The notes: generated by a model from the letters alone, not told the origin. A stretch of DNA of 64,000 nt from Heloderma charlesbogerti (GCA_026122225.1 JANEZZ010002246.1:496001-560000), one strand, 5' to 3'; shown: positions 52,201 through 62,805, counted from the first letter of the stretch. Program-made: numbers and translations.

Positions 52201-52266
52201 CCACGCAACTACAATTTTGCCATTGATAAGGAAGGAAGGATAGCCAAACGGAGTACCTTGTCTTAG
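49018..52266 (+). CDS. MRPS26: Mitochondrial small ribosomal subunit protein mS26, four exons
   Basis: This gene encodes mS26, a metazoan mitochondrial-specific subunit of the 28S ribosomal particle, imported into the matrix. Exons 49018-49247, 50882-51028, 51455-51578 and 52135-52266 total 633 bases and encode 210 residues (human 205). The sequence matches the family along its length: N-terminal Arg-rich presequence, [72 protein letters not shown] and [15 protein letters not shown]. The middle is a long charged helix. All introns are GT-AG with phases 2, 2 and 0. The position next to the oxytocin-family gene is the same as in human, where MRPS26 neighbours OXT. The start at 49018 is the only ATG giving the family N-terminus. 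Confidence 0.97.
49361..50881. other. MRPS26 intron 1, old repeats
   Basis: 49560-49640 includes an L2-like tail ('gaaaggctatataaatgtgg') and a G-run (49621-49631). 50250-50400 is a MIR-like SINE on the minus strand ('tttgaacccagctcttttgg'). 50445-50560 is a diverged hAT-like MITE ('ttccagatgtcttagacttc' with an inverted 'gttggagtccgaaacatctg'). Confidence 0.55.
50882..51028 (+). CDS. MRPS26: MRPS26 exon 2
   Basis: Completes the split Arg codon (CG|A) and encodes [20 protein letters not shown] through [11 protein letters not shown] plus AG of the next Arg, before gtgaaa. It corresponds to human residues around the AWNQAENRRL block. Confidence 0.95.
51061..51300. repeat. Unclassified interspersed repeat in MRPS26 intron 2
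   Basis: 'cagcaggggtgggcagcttg' at the left and 'gagttgcctgcccctggtcg' at the right are approximate inverted ends, as in a DNA transposon. The interior 'gccactgcaatttggcagtg' is a small hairpin. Confidence 0.5.
51455..51578 (+). CDS. MRPS26: MRPS26 exon 3
   Basis: Completes AG|G (Arg) and encodes [20 protein letters not shown] through KEREVLQLQ, a charged coiled-coil-like helix, ending CAG|GTAAGG in phase 0. Confidence 0.95.
51713..51835 (-). mobile_element. CR1 LINE 3' terminus, minus strand, MRPS26 intron 3
   Basis: 'tcatagaatagtagggttgg' then 'cctacaaggccatcgagtcc' and 'aaccccctgatcaatgcagg' is the CR1 3' end in reverse; the tcatagaat end is the CR1 terminal repeat. Confidence 0.85.
52135..52266 (+). 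CDS. MRPS26: MRPS26 exon 4, C-terminus
   Basis: Starts [20 protein letters not shown], continues [20 protein letters not shown] and ends TLS with TAG at 52264. The [10 protein letters not shown] block equals the human NYNWAITREG block. Confidence 0.96.
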   Translation, partial: EEAKSFITPENLDQRIEECLNNPRNYNFAIDKEGRIAKRSTLS

Positions 52267-52497
52267 GGACTCTTAACTGAGGGATTTGGGTTTCTGGGAT
52301 AATCTCTGCCAGAGGGGTTAACTGTCCTTTCCATCTAGTCACCAGACTCACTTTGAGTGAATGAAGGAATTGAGTTTGCTCCATAGTGTCAATACGTCCG
52401 CCTTGAGATACTCACTTTGAATTGTGTGCATTTGGGGCTTTGTGCTTCCAGAACTTTGCAGATTCTTCTTGAAGAAGAGTTGCTGCCGTTTTGCGGG

Positions 52498-52503
52498 AAT
52501 AAA
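52498..52503 (+). terminator. Poly(A) signal of MRPS26
   Basis: AATAAA lies 232 bases after the stop and is followed by a T/G-rich stretch (gttttgg, ctgtgttttg). Confidence 0.8.
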
Positions 52504-52599
52504 AGAATGGGTTTTGCAGAAAGTTTTGGCTCACTGTGTTTTGAGCATTTAATGCTCTGTTGTTCCTGCATTTAGAACTTTCATCCTGTAGTGTTAGAG

Positions 52600-52895
52600 A
52601 AACTCTTGGGAGCTGCATTCCAGTGGTGGGTGGGGCCAAATGCAAAAGGGGAGGGGCCAAAATACCAAAACTGCTTCATTTTTTTTATCTTAAAGCCAGT
52701 ATCCCAGCCTTAGGAGAGGCATTTCAGCCTTTGTAGAATTGGGAAAAAAGTTTGCAAAAGCTGGAAAACCACCAAATGGTCAATGGTCAGAGCAAAGGGG
52801 GTGTGGTCAGGAAAAGGGGGCATAGCCATCTGAGGAACCCCAAAGGGCTGGATTTGGTCGATAGGCCTGAGGTTCCCCACCCCTGCTTTACAGTA
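52600..52895. repeat. Dispersed ~350-bp repeat, copy 5
   Basis: 'ctgcattccagtggtgggtg', 'gaggcatttcagcctttgta' and 'gccatctgaggaacccc' follow in the same order as in the 9833 copy, ending 'ctgaggttccccacccctgc'. Confidence 0.7.
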
Positions 52896-52904
52896 CAGGT
52901 GGGA

Positions 52905-53170
52905 AACCTATTTATTTACTGTTTTTATATAGCCGCTCCATAACACAAGCTATCTGGGCAACTCACAAAACAAATGCAGCATTAAAATACAATATCAAAA
53001 AATACAAACTATTAAAACTAAAATACAATTAAAACACAGATTTTAAGCTGAAAGGCTCAGACTGTGAGAAATAGCATTGCTGCTAGAATGTTTTTCCAAA
53101 GGCTTCACCACAAAGAGCAGCAGATAGAGCAGTGTAGCATCCTTTTGGAAAGATGCTGTGCCACTCTGTC
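52905..53170 (-). mobile_element. LINE 3' tail, minus strand
   Basis: 'tttatatagccgctccataa' then 'caactcacaaaacaaatgca' and A-rich 'aaaatacaatatcaaaaaat' read in reverse as a LINE UTR and tail. The minus coding end follows near 53080-53165. Confidence 0.5.
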
Positions 53171-53850
53171 GTAGAGCTTCTGAGCTGCCTGTGGCAGCTG
53201 GAATGAACAGAAGGGCACTTACTTCAGTGGCAGGGTCTCAGTAAGGCTCCCCTTTCATAGCGGCGGCGGTGAGCTGTGGAAAGGGGAGCTCGGAGGAAGA
53301 GAAGGTGGGACAGGTGCAGTTGGTAAAGACATAGCTTGACCAGAAACACTGGGTCTTTGTCTAATGTGTACTTGTGTGGATGGCTGGTGTGTATGAGAGA
53401 GGGGCGGGAATGGATGGATGAATGGCGTGCGTGCTTGTGTGGATGAGCAGATGCAATGTACAGTGTGTGAAAAAATCTATGAATGAATGCTTGTATAGAT
53501 AGGAGTGATTTGCAGTGTGTTGTACGTGAGTGAGTGAGGGGGAGAGAAAATGGATGAAAGATGTGTGCTTTGATGTATGGATGACAAAGGGCAGAGAGAG
53601 AGAGATGCTTTAGCCTGCCCATTTTTGGCTTTTGCTCCAAATACTTTCCTGTGAAGGTTGCTGCTCCCCCTTTTGGCAATTAGGCCATGGAGAAGGCTGT
53701 AGGAAAGCTACAGTTAGGGATATTTAGGTGAGAAAAATGGTAAGGGGGCACGATCTAGGTTTAAAAATCCTGCATAGTGTGGAGTAAGTGGATACAAAGG
53801 TGTTTTTTTCCTTTCACTACCACCATCTGGGGTCATCCAGTGAAGCTGAG
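53171..53850. repeat. Degenerate TGTGTGGATG / GATGAATG low-complexity region
   Basis: Between 53360 and 53600 short words such as tgtggatg, gatggatgaatg, gtgagtgagtgag recur without fixed period. A long minus-strand frame here (53224-53679) reflects this composition and has no domain. Confidence 0.55.
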
Positions 53851-53879
53851 TGATGGGAGATGCTAAGCAAACAAAAGGG

Positions 53880-54595
53880 ATTACTACTCCACATACTGCA
53901 TGGTTAACTTACAGAATCTGCTGCCACACGATTTGGGGATGGCCTCCCACTTGGGTGATTTTAAAAGGGAATTAGACAAATTCATGGAGGATGCAGCTGT
54001 CGGTGGTTACAGTCATTACGGCTACAAGCTATCGCCAGGTTCAGAGGCAGCATGCCTCTAAATTACCAGTTGCTGGGAAACAGCAGTGGGAGAGGCCTAT
54101 TGTCTTCATGCCTGCTTGGGCCTCCTATGTGTTATTGGTGTCGTATGTAACGTTGTAAGTTCAGATACATTATCTGATAAAAAAAAGCATATATATGAAA
54201 TGCTTGTTTCTCAAGATGTTAGCATCTTGGCCAGCAAGTGTTCATCCTACTGCAAGTTTCTTGTACTTTATATCCATTTTAAAGAATTAATAAAATTGCC
54301 ATACAAAGTTAACGTGAATTTTGCCCAGAAGCTGGAATCTGGACTGTAGTTTGGTGGGAGGGCTGGTGGATTACTAGCAAGTTGTTTAAGGCAAAACCCA
54401 CATGTGTATACATTTGCTCTCTCGCGCATGCACACACAGGATGAGAACATCACTAAAGGAGATGTCGTTGGCATCTTCAGGAAGGACTCGAAAAACTCCT
54501 GCCTGAAACTGTGGATGGCTTCTGCCAGACAGTGTTGACAATACAGGGCTAGATGGACCAAGGGTCTGACTCGGCATTAGGCGGCAGCTTATTTT
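53880..54595 (+). mobile_element. CR1-like LINE 3' end with probable internal insertion
   Basis: 'actgcatggttaacttacag' then a GGWPWVILK-like block, KGNLDKF-type frame ('ggaattagacaaattcatgg'), and 'tggttacagtcattacggct' are CR1 3' blocks. The final block 'cagggctagatggaccaagg' and 'ggcagcttattttga' appears only at 54545-54590. The 54100-54430 stretch may be inserted DNA. Confidence 0.65.
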
Positions 54596-54890
54596 GATTT
54601 TTGGGATGTATTAGAAATAAAGTTTTTAATTGTGTGAGGGGAGGGTATTGCTTGATTGAGAATGGATTAATAAAAACTTTTTTTTTATGATTTCAATTAT
54701 CCAGAAAAGTAAAAAAAAATAGAATTGCTTTTCCAGTCCAAGTTCTAATTTTGCACCTTCTCATCTGTAGCAAACACAGAGGCCCAGCCAAAGTTTGCTT
54801 AAGAGGTGTTGGCTTGGAGAGACGACTGTGCAGTGGATCCATTTACAAGATCAGATCCCACATAAAGGTCATCTTTGATGACTACAACCA
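54596..54890. other. Gene-free stretch, nothing recognised
   Basis: A T-run and A-run (54679-54717) are the only features. Confidence 0.5.
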
Positions 54891-54893
54891 CCA

Positions 54894-55035
54894 CCAATGC
54901 AGTGGGGAACTTGTGACCATCTGCCTGTTGGAGTTCAAGTCCCATCAGCCCCAGCCAGCCTGACCAATAGTCAGGGATGCTGAAAGCTGTAGTCTAACAA
55001 CATCTGGAGAGCTACAAGTTCCCCACCTCTGCAGT
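54894..55035. mobile_element. Palindromic hAT-like MITE, diverged
   Basis: 'ggggaacttgtgaccatctg' and the inverted 'catctggagagctacaagtt' are the outer arms; inner arms are 'gttggagttcaagtcccatc' and 'gctgaaagctgtagtctaac'. Flanking tgcagt occurs on both sides. Confidence 0.75.
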
Positions 55036-55249
55036 ACATAGAGTGAGAACTGGACATAGGAATAGTCCCATGGTATGCTACATTGAGGAACTGAGAGGCT
55101 ATAATGTACCACACACAATTTATCTGCAGGATGCTGGATAATTGTGGTCTGTGGATACAGACCTTGCACCTGAACCAGGGAGCTTTGGTTGCACATCTAT
55201 CAGTCAAATTATCATGGCTGAATCCAACCGTTCACCCCTTAATTCACTG

Positions 55250-55697
55250 GCTGGGTTCACACATCACACTAACCCATGGTGGGTGGCAAGCTATGCTGGG
55301 TAGATAGATGGTTATGCAAACAACCTACTGTGCTCCCAGCAGACATGCAGGCAAACAAGCTACACAGAGTAGTTTATGTCACACACACCCTCGCCTCTCC
55401 TCCTGCTGTAGTCCTCCCACCCAGTTGGACAGGTATCCCAGCTTCCTTTGCGGTGGGAATAGAGAGCACAGCAGCTCTGTAGGTGATCTCTGTAACCCTT
55501 GCTGGCTTGACACAACAGGCTAGCCCAACATAGATAAAATAACCTTACTGCAGAGATGGATTCTGAGGGTGGCTTAATCGGGGGAATTAACCCATCGTGG
55601 GCAGGAAAAACGCCCCCCACACAACAGGCTAGCCCATCATGGGCAGCTCAGGCTGCTTACCCACTATGGCTTTATGTGACACCTGAACCCAGCCACT
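55250..55697. mobile_element. DNA transposon-like element with inverted ends
   Basis: The left end ctgggttcacacatcac is complementary to the right end gtgacacctgaacccag. cactgg flanks both ends (55244-55249 and 55699-55704). The interior has 'taacccatggtgggtgg' and inverted 'taacccatcgtgggcag'. No transposase. Confidence 0.7.
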
Positions 55698-55704
55698 GGG
55701 TGAG

Positions 55705-56265
55705 TAATCAACTTTCAGCCTTCAATTGCCCACCCATAAAATGGGTATAATAGGAACCAATCTCCCTAGCACTGTTATGAGGTCAAACTAGTTAAAGGCT
55801 GTAGAGTAGTTTCTTTGTTGTGCTATGTTGAAGGTGATGATGATATTAATGAACACCCAGTGATGGGGATAGGGACTCCCTGCAAACTAGCCATGCCACA
55901 AACCCAGGAAGAACTTGAAAGGTCATGTGGAACTATGTAAGTTCGATACCAGAAATCCTTGGAGTCCATTTTGCTTGGGAAACCTTCCATGAGGGAAATC
56001 CCAGTCAATGTAGAAAGGTTCTCCTTGTGATCCCAAGCAAAAAATTTTTGGTGATGTTGGCCAGCCACTTTCAGCCATGCTTCATCTTCATCACTGCTGC
56101 AAATCCTCACTCAAGCTTATCGCAAGGAAATAAGCAGATTCATAGAAGAGGGCATCTCTCTGCAGTTATATATTTTCTGCTCTGTCTCAGGGATAGAGAG
56201 CTCTTCCATCTGTTTAGGTATTCTAAACTTTGTGTTGCCCCCAAGTTATAGAATGTGCATCTTTT
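55705..56265. other. Gene-free stretch, nothing recognised
   Basis: Frames at 55823-56110 (minus) and 55925-56251 (+) overlap each other and have no recognisable domain. Confidence 0.5.
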
Positions 56266-56269
56266 CAAT

Positions 56270-56455
56270 TTAGTGTGAAGAAGCAGCTTTTAACCTTTTA
56301 AAGTATGTAGTTTTAATAACGTAATGTTTTACTGTTTTTAATGTTCTTGTTTTTATTGTTTGAAAGTGCTATTGTTTTAAATTCTACACTGCCTTGGTGG
56401 CTTTCTAGAAGATAAGATGCTATATAAATGGTAAAAATAAATAAATACATATTCG
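56270..56455 (+). mobile_element. L2-type LINE 3' tail
   Basis: 'gtgaagaagcagcttttaac' then 'actgccttggtggctttcta' and 'gatgctatataaatggtaaa' with aataaataaat tail. Confidence 0.65.
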
Positions 56456-56589
56456 CCTAGCCACACATAGATATATTCCAGGAAGAGGCACAAAATCCTT
56501 TTTCTGCCTTATCAGAGCATACATCTGATACACTCAAGCAATCGCTACATGCATAATTTTGTACATGTCTCCCTTATTCGCCTTTTTTA

Positions 56590-57600
56590 TTTAAAAAAAG
56601 TGTTTAATCTAGCACCACTTTGAGCTAGTTTGCTCATCAGGATATCATGGAGCACTTTGTTGAAAGCTTTGCTGAAGTCGAGGTATATTATGTCCACAGC
56701 ATTCCCACAGTCCATGAGGGAGCTTACCTGATCCAAAAATGAGATCAGATTTGTCTGGCAGGATTTGTTCTTGACAAATCCATGTTGGCTTCAAGTAATC
56801 ACTGCATTGTTTTCAACGTGCTTACAGACGGATTGCTTTATAATCTGCTCCAGAATTTTCCCAGAGATTGATGTGAGACTGACTGGTCTGTAGTTCCCAG
56901 GTTCCTCCTTTTAACCCTTTTTGAAGATATTAGCCCTCCTCCAGTCATCTGGCACTTCACCCATCCTCCATGATTTGTTGTTGTTCAGTCGTTAAGTCGT
57001 GTCCGACTCTTCATGACCCCATGGAGTCATGCGCTTCCTGTCCTGCGCTCTCTCCTAGAGTGTGTTCAAGTTCATCCTCCATGATTGCTCAAAGAGAATA
57101 GACAGCGGTTCTGAGAGTTCTTCTGCCAGTTCCTTTATTACTCTAGGATACAGTTCATCTGGCCCTGGAGAACTGAACTCATTCAAAGTAATTTGAACTC
57201 ATTCGAAGTGTTCCTTGGCCATATGCCTATCGATCTCAAGCTGCAATCCTGCCCCTTCACCCTGTACTGCCCCTTTGCTGGGGGGGGGGGGTCATAGACC
57301 TTTTTTTGGGAGAAGGCTGAGCCAAATTGAGCACTTCTGCCTTTTCTTTGTCATCTGTTATCACTTTGCCATCCTTATTTAATAGCTGAGCCACCATTTT
57401 TTCCCTCTGTCTTCTACTATGCATGTATCTGAAGAAAGCCTTTTTGTTGCTTTTAGCATCCCTCGCTAACCTCAGCTCGTTCTCAGCTTTAGCCTTCCTG
57501 ATCCTGACACCATCCCTGCAATTCTGTGCCACCTGCCTGGACTCTTCCTTTGCAGCTTGTCCTTCCTTCCACTTCCTATATGTGTCCTTTACACCTTCTA
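56590..57600 (-). mobile_element. CR1 LINE, reverse transcriptase part, minus strand
   Basis: On the minus strand the order is RKAKAENELRLARDAKSNKK, FFRYMHSRRQREKMVAQLLN (57430-57330), then NYRPVSLTS-like (about 56900), SQHGFVKNKSC-like and IYLDFSKAFNKV-like blocks (about 56690-56650). This is the linker and RT core of CR1 ORF2. Frameshifts and a G-run (57279-57291) break it. A BovB end sits inside at 56976-57072. Confidence 0.85.
56976..57072 (-). mobile_element. RTE-BovB 3' end, 97 bp, nested in CR1, 14-bp target duplication
   Basis: catcctccatgatt occurs at 56962-56975 and 57073-57086. Between them lies the BovB 3' end in reverse ('cgtgtccgactcttcatgac', 'ctgcgctctctcctagagtg'). Confidence 0.94.
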
Positions 57601-57981
57601 ATGATAGTAATTAATTAAATTACTAGAAAGCAGATTAAGAGGGAAGGTAACATAACATATTTTGGGAACCTGCACCTTTGTTTGAAAACACCACCAATCC
57701 CCTTTCCCTTTAGGAACTGCACACAGGTCATAGCACTGCTTTCCCTGGCTTTAGGAAGGCACCTGTGCTTTGCTTGTGACAGCAGCGGTCGCCACCATTG
57801 CACCACTCCTCATCCTCCCCTCAAACCTATTTTCATGCCCAGCAATTAAATCAACTCACCTTAAGGGACTGAACAAATATTGTCATCCTTAGCAGGCTCA
57901 GAACTAAAGAGCCAAGAATCAAGGTGAGCACACAGAAGTGAGCAACGCTTCCTCCATACAGATTTCCACGCTTTTGTGGGC
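57601..57981. other. Gene-free stretch, nothing recognised
   Basis: No domain, repeat or RNA gene is recognised. Confidence 0.5.
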
Positions 57982-57995
57982 ATTTAATAATGGAC

Positions 57996-58688
57996 CATTA
58001 TTTGGTGGGAATTTGTAGTGTGTTGACACTGGAAGAACTGGCAAGGAGTCAGATGGGAATTGACATTATGTCCTATATGCTATCTGAATGTGTAGAGACT
58101 TGTGTAGTGAGTAGTTTTTAGCAGGCTTAGCTAACAAAGGCAGGCCCTTTGTATCATGAGCAACTTCAAGTAGGCCTCTCACACACCTTTATTGGTACCA
58201 AGCAAGTCCAGCTCCATATGTCAACAAATACAGCTGTAAGGCCTATGCCAAGCTACTTCACCCTTCTAAAGATAAGGGTGACATGCCTTGATTCTCACTG
58301 AGAAACTCCCCTTCCCATGGGGGAATTGGGGCCCTGTCCTCAGGGAAAGGGTGATTGATTTCTCAGCCTGCAAGCACCTTCAGGTAGGAGGGAGGAAGCT
58401 ATATAAGCTTGTGCTAAGAGCAGGTCTCTTTCTGAGGGGGAATATGCATGCTACCAGCCTGGAGAAACTTGCTGGTCTTAGGGGAATATCTCATATGCTG
58501 TGGGGGCCCTGAGCACAATCAGCTGTGACAGAGGACTGCTCTTGTCAACTGAAGGGGTGTGAGCTGTCTTTGTATATTCTTTCTGCCTCCATATATCATC
58601 TTTGTGTAATCAATAAACTGTTACACTTTGTGATTTGTGATTTCTGTCATAAGACATAAGTAAAGCAGGATCCCAAAACCAATACAGA
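57996..58688 (+). mobile_element. Candidate LTR-like or other insertion with 14-bp direct repeats
   Basis: atttaataatggac flanks this segment at 57982-57995 and 58689-58702. Inside, tatataag (58400-58407) and AATAAA (58611-58616) are spaced like an LTR promoter and poly(A) signal, but clear TG..CA ends were not found. A 14-bp duplication would fit a LINE-type insertion better, so the class is open. Confidence 0.4.
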
Positions 58689-58698
58689 ATTTAATAAT

Positions 58699-61600
58699 GG
58701 ACAGTCCGCCTTCCAATCTCAGTGATTTTGGTGGCTTGCCTGCAGTCCCCTGTAGCCTGAAGGTGCCGCCGATGGATGCCAGGTTGGCTACTCAAAAAGG
58801 TAACATTTCTGAACTTATAGCTGAAGAACATGTCGACCTGGCTTGTGTTATCGAAACCTGGTTGGATGAACAGGGAAGAGCCCGTCTCTTCCAAATGTGT
58901 CCGCCAGGATTTCTTGTGTAGCACCAAGCTTGACTAGAGGGGCGGGGCGGGGGGGTAGCTTTGGTCTATAGCGACTTGATCCCCCTGGTCAGATGCCCTA
59001 TCCAACAGTCAGCCAGTTTTGAGTGTCTGTACCTGCTGCTGGGCACCCGAGACAGGATAGGGATTCTGTTGGTGTACTGCCCACCCCGCTGCCCAACAGT
59101 CTCCCTGCCTGAGCTGACTAAGGTGGTCTTGAGGGTGATGTTGAAGACCCCAAAGCTTACGGTCTTGGAGGATTTTAATATTCCTGCTGAGGCTACTTTG
59201 TCAGGAGTGGCTCAGGACTTCATGGCTGCCACGTCAACCATGGGCCTGTCTCAAATAATATCTTGCCCAACAAGTGGCAGGGCACACTTTGGACCTGGTT
59301 GTCTGTGCTGGATTGGGAGAAAATGATCTGCAGGTGGGGGAACCAGTGCTGGCTCCTTTGGCATGGACAGATCATTATCTGATCAGTTCTGATCTTCAGG
59401 CCACCTGTAACCTCCACAGGAGTGGGGGACCAAATGTGATGGTCCGCCTTCAGAGACTGATGAATCCGGATGGATTTTTGAGGTCTCTTGGGGATTTTCC
59501 TGCAGGCTTAGCTGGTGGTCCTGCTGAGGTCTAGTCACCGCTTGGAATGAGGAGATGACCCGGGCTATTGATATGATTGCTCCCAAATGTCCTCGACCTA
59601 GTCGTAGAACCATGTCAGATCCTTGGTATTCTGAGTTGCTGACAGTGATGAAACAACTGTGTCAACGATTAGAGTGCATGGCAGAAGACTCGGAACAAAT
59701 ACAATCAAACTCAGGTAAGAATCCACTTGCGATCTTATTCTGCGGCGGTGATGGCAGTGAAGAAAGCCTACTTCTCTGCCACCATTGACTCTGCTCAGTG
59801 TTGTCCAGCGGAGCTCTTTCATGTGGTTAAGGGCCTCTTGGGTGTAGGTCTTGGAACATAAGAACCCAAACCTTCGAAGTCCAGCTGTGAACAATTTGCC
59901 AGATAAACTTTGCAGATAAAATCACTCGTATTCGTGCTTACTTGGATGACAGGGTTTTGACTGAGTCTGATATGGACGGGGCACCATCTAGTCATGTTAT
60001 GGATACCTTTTGGCTTGTGCAACCTGAGGATGTGGACAAACTGCTTGGAGGACTGAGGCCTACTACCTGCCCTTTAGATCCTTGCCCATCCTGGCTTGTG
60101 AAATCTGCCAGAGCTGGGCTAGATATCTGGACCTCAGAGGTGGTAAATGCCTCCTTGAGGGACAGCAAGGTCCCTGCAGCTTTGAAAGAAGCTGTGGTGA
60201 GGCCCTTGCTGAAGAAACCAAATTTAGATCCGATGGTTCCAGAGAATTACTGCCCTGTGTCAAATTTGCCATTCTTGAGCGAGGTGCTGGAGTGTGTGGT
60301 GGCCTCAGAACTCCAAGCAGTTTTGAATGAAACTGATTATTTAGATCCATCCCAATCAGGTTTCAGGCCTGCTTATGGGATGGAAACAGCCTTGGTCACC
60401 CTGGTTGGTGACTTACGCTGGGGAATGGATGGGGGGAGTGCAACCCTGTTGGTTCTTCTGGACCTTTCAGCGGCTTTCGATACCATCAACCATGGTATCC
60501 TTCTGGATCATTTATCTGGATTGGGCTTGGGAGGCACAGTTTTAAATTGGTTCTGGTCCTTTCTGGAGGAGTGGTCTCAGAAAGTGGTGCTGGGGGACTT
60601 CAGTTCAACCCCATGGCCATTAGCCTGTGGGGTGCCGCAAGGTTCTATCTTGTCCCCATGCTTTTTAACATCTACATGAAACCGCTGGGGGAAGTCATCA
60701 GGAGGTTTGGGCTGAAATGTCATCAGCGTGTGGATGATACTCAGCTCTGCCTCTCATTTCCATCTGCACATCCCAGGGAGGCTGTGGAACTCTTGAACCA
60801 GTGTCTGGAGGCTGTTTTGGGATGGATGAGGGTGAACAAGCTGAAACTTAATCCAGACAAGACGGCGGTACCGTGGATTGGGAAACCAACTACTTCAGAT
60901 GGAGGTTTACAACTGGTCTTAGATGGGGTTGCACCCGCCCTGAAAGACCAAGTGCGTAGTCTGGGAGCCCTCCTGGACTCTGAGCTAACTGGGGAAGCCC
61001 AGGTGGCTGCGGTGTCCAGGAGTGCTTTTCATCAGCTTAGGCTGGTATGTCAACTATCTGGAGAAGACAGACCTTGCCTCTGTTATCCATGCACTAGTCA
61101 CGTCCAGGCTGGACTACTGTAGTGCGCTATACATGGGGCTGCCTTTGAAGACAGTTCAGAAACTCCAGCTTGTGCAGAATGCAGCTGCCCAAGTACTGGT
61201 CGGGGCAAGGCGATTCAATCATATTATGCCTATACTGCACCAGCTGCACTGGTTACTGGTGCGTTTCTGATCCCAATTCAAAGTGCTGGTTTTGACCTTT
61301 AAAGCCTTCAATGGTTTGGGACGAAGTTACTTGAAGGACCGCCTTCACCCCTATCAGCCTGCCTATACTTTAAGATCGGAAAAAGAGGCCCTTCTCATTT
61401 GCCCACCCGTGAGAGCAGTCAGGTGGGTAACCACATGGGAGAGGGCCTTCTCTGCGGTGGCCCCACACCTTTGGAACAAGCTGCCATCAGAGGTCCACCA
61501 TGCTCTGTCATTGCAGACTTTTAAGAAGGGCTTGAAAACATATTATTTTACCTTGGCCTTCTATTGATATGACTGCTATTGTTGCTGTTGCTGCTGTAAA

Positions 61601-61750
61601 CATCATTGTTGGTTTTATTGTTTTTATATTTTTATCAGTTTTAATATTTTAATTGTTTTTATGTATTTTATTGTTGTAAGTCGCCTTGGGAGGGCTTCTG
61701 CCCTGAAAGGCGGCCAAGAAATATTGTGAATAAATAAATAATTTGCTGGG
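58699..61750 (+). mobile_element. Long L2-clade LINE, broken ORF2
   Basis: The endonuclease part (58800-59420) shows IETWLDEQG, LVYCPPRCP-like and TDHYLISSDL blocks. The RT follows: PSWLVKSARAGLDIW, NYCPVSNLPFLSEVLE, SQSGFRPAYGMETALV, LLDLSAAFDTINH (60460-60495), GVPQGSILSP (60630-60660), and VDDTQLC, where the YADD-type motif is RVDDTQL (60729-60749). The C-terminal FKAFNGLGRSYLKDRL block is at 61302. Frames change near 58921-59940, 60680 and 61122. A 3' UTR and (aaat)n tail end at about 61741. It is more complete than any other L2 here but cannot encode a functional protein. Confidence 0.88.
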
Positions 61751-61761
61751 TATTTAATAAT

Positions 61762-62735
61762 AGAATAATAACGGATCAAGCTGAGTTGGTAGAATTTAAG
61801 ATTAGGCAGCATCTGGGACAAGTGTCCCATCTATCCAATTACAAGTCTTTTTCTGAATGCATCAGGGGTTCATATAGCTGATGTTTCCAGAATCTTTTCA
61901 CAAAAGAATGCCCAAGTATTATTGCCACGGAAAGGGGCAGAAGACAGGTTCCTGAAAGAGTATTAGCAGAGCATCGACCTGATGAGAGGGAGGCTTAGAT
62001 GCCTCTTGCCTCCAGGTTGCCATCCATGTCGTATGAATGTTTAAGCAAACGTCAGCATGCAGCCTCTGCCCACTGGGCAACTAGTTGCTTGCACTGAAGA
62101 AACACACACGGAATAGTCTAAATACTCAGAGCATCCGTGGAATTTCCGGACAGAGGGAGAGGAGCAAATCAACCGAGTCAGGGTGAGTAGACTTTTATGA
62201 AGCTGCTCTTACAATTCGTATCTTGCAAGCAACTTTATGACCTGGTTCTTTACAAGCTGAGTGTTAAACTGGGCAATATGTTGTTGGATGGGATGTGTTC
62301 TAAAAACATTAATTGCAAATATGTTTCATATATATATTACTCTCTCTCCCAGGTCTGTTTTAGGATCCTTTTTCAGACCACACTAAATGTGAAATATTTA
62401 AAACCCACTCCCATTTGCACTTGTTCAATTGACTGCACATTTTGCCACACAAGGCTTGATCAGACAATATTAGACCATATTCTGCCCTAACCTATTTGCC
62501 ATCATTTGCCAGGTTATGGTAGTGGTCTGCTGCAGCCACCCCCTGGTAAGATCCTTGAATTGTTTCTTCAAACTGAAGTCTAGAGGGAACACAAAATGGT
62601 GAAGCAACAGGAACGGTGGTTGAATATGAGCAGAGGCAACTACGTGTAAAAGGCTAGGGGGCACACTACATGGTATTTTGACTACATGGCCATTTATTCC
62701 CCATGGAGGAAACAGTAGCATCTGAAGCAGATTTT
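61762..62735. other. Gene-free stretch; possible non-coding exon not excluded
   Basis: No coding similarity is recognised. CAGG|GTGAGT at 62179-62188 is a strong splice-donor-like match after a non-repetitive stretch. In human the next gene on this side is GNRH2. The GnRH-II decapeptide code was not found anywhere in the window. Confidence 0.3.
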
Positions 62736-62739
62736 AGAG

Positions 62740-62805
62740 CAGGGGTGGGGAAACTGGCCCTCCAAATGTTGTCAGACTACAACTCCCATCATCCCTGACC
62801 AAAGC
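62740..62805. repeat. Half copy of hAT-like MITE
   Basis: 'gcaggggtggggaaactggc' followed by 'tgttgtcagactacaactcc' is one arm of the family at 11319. Confidence 0.65.

Noticed and set aside
53224..53679. 151-residue minus-strand open frame
   Set aside because: It is a by-product of degenerate TGTGTGGATG-like repeats; His/Ser-rich with no family.
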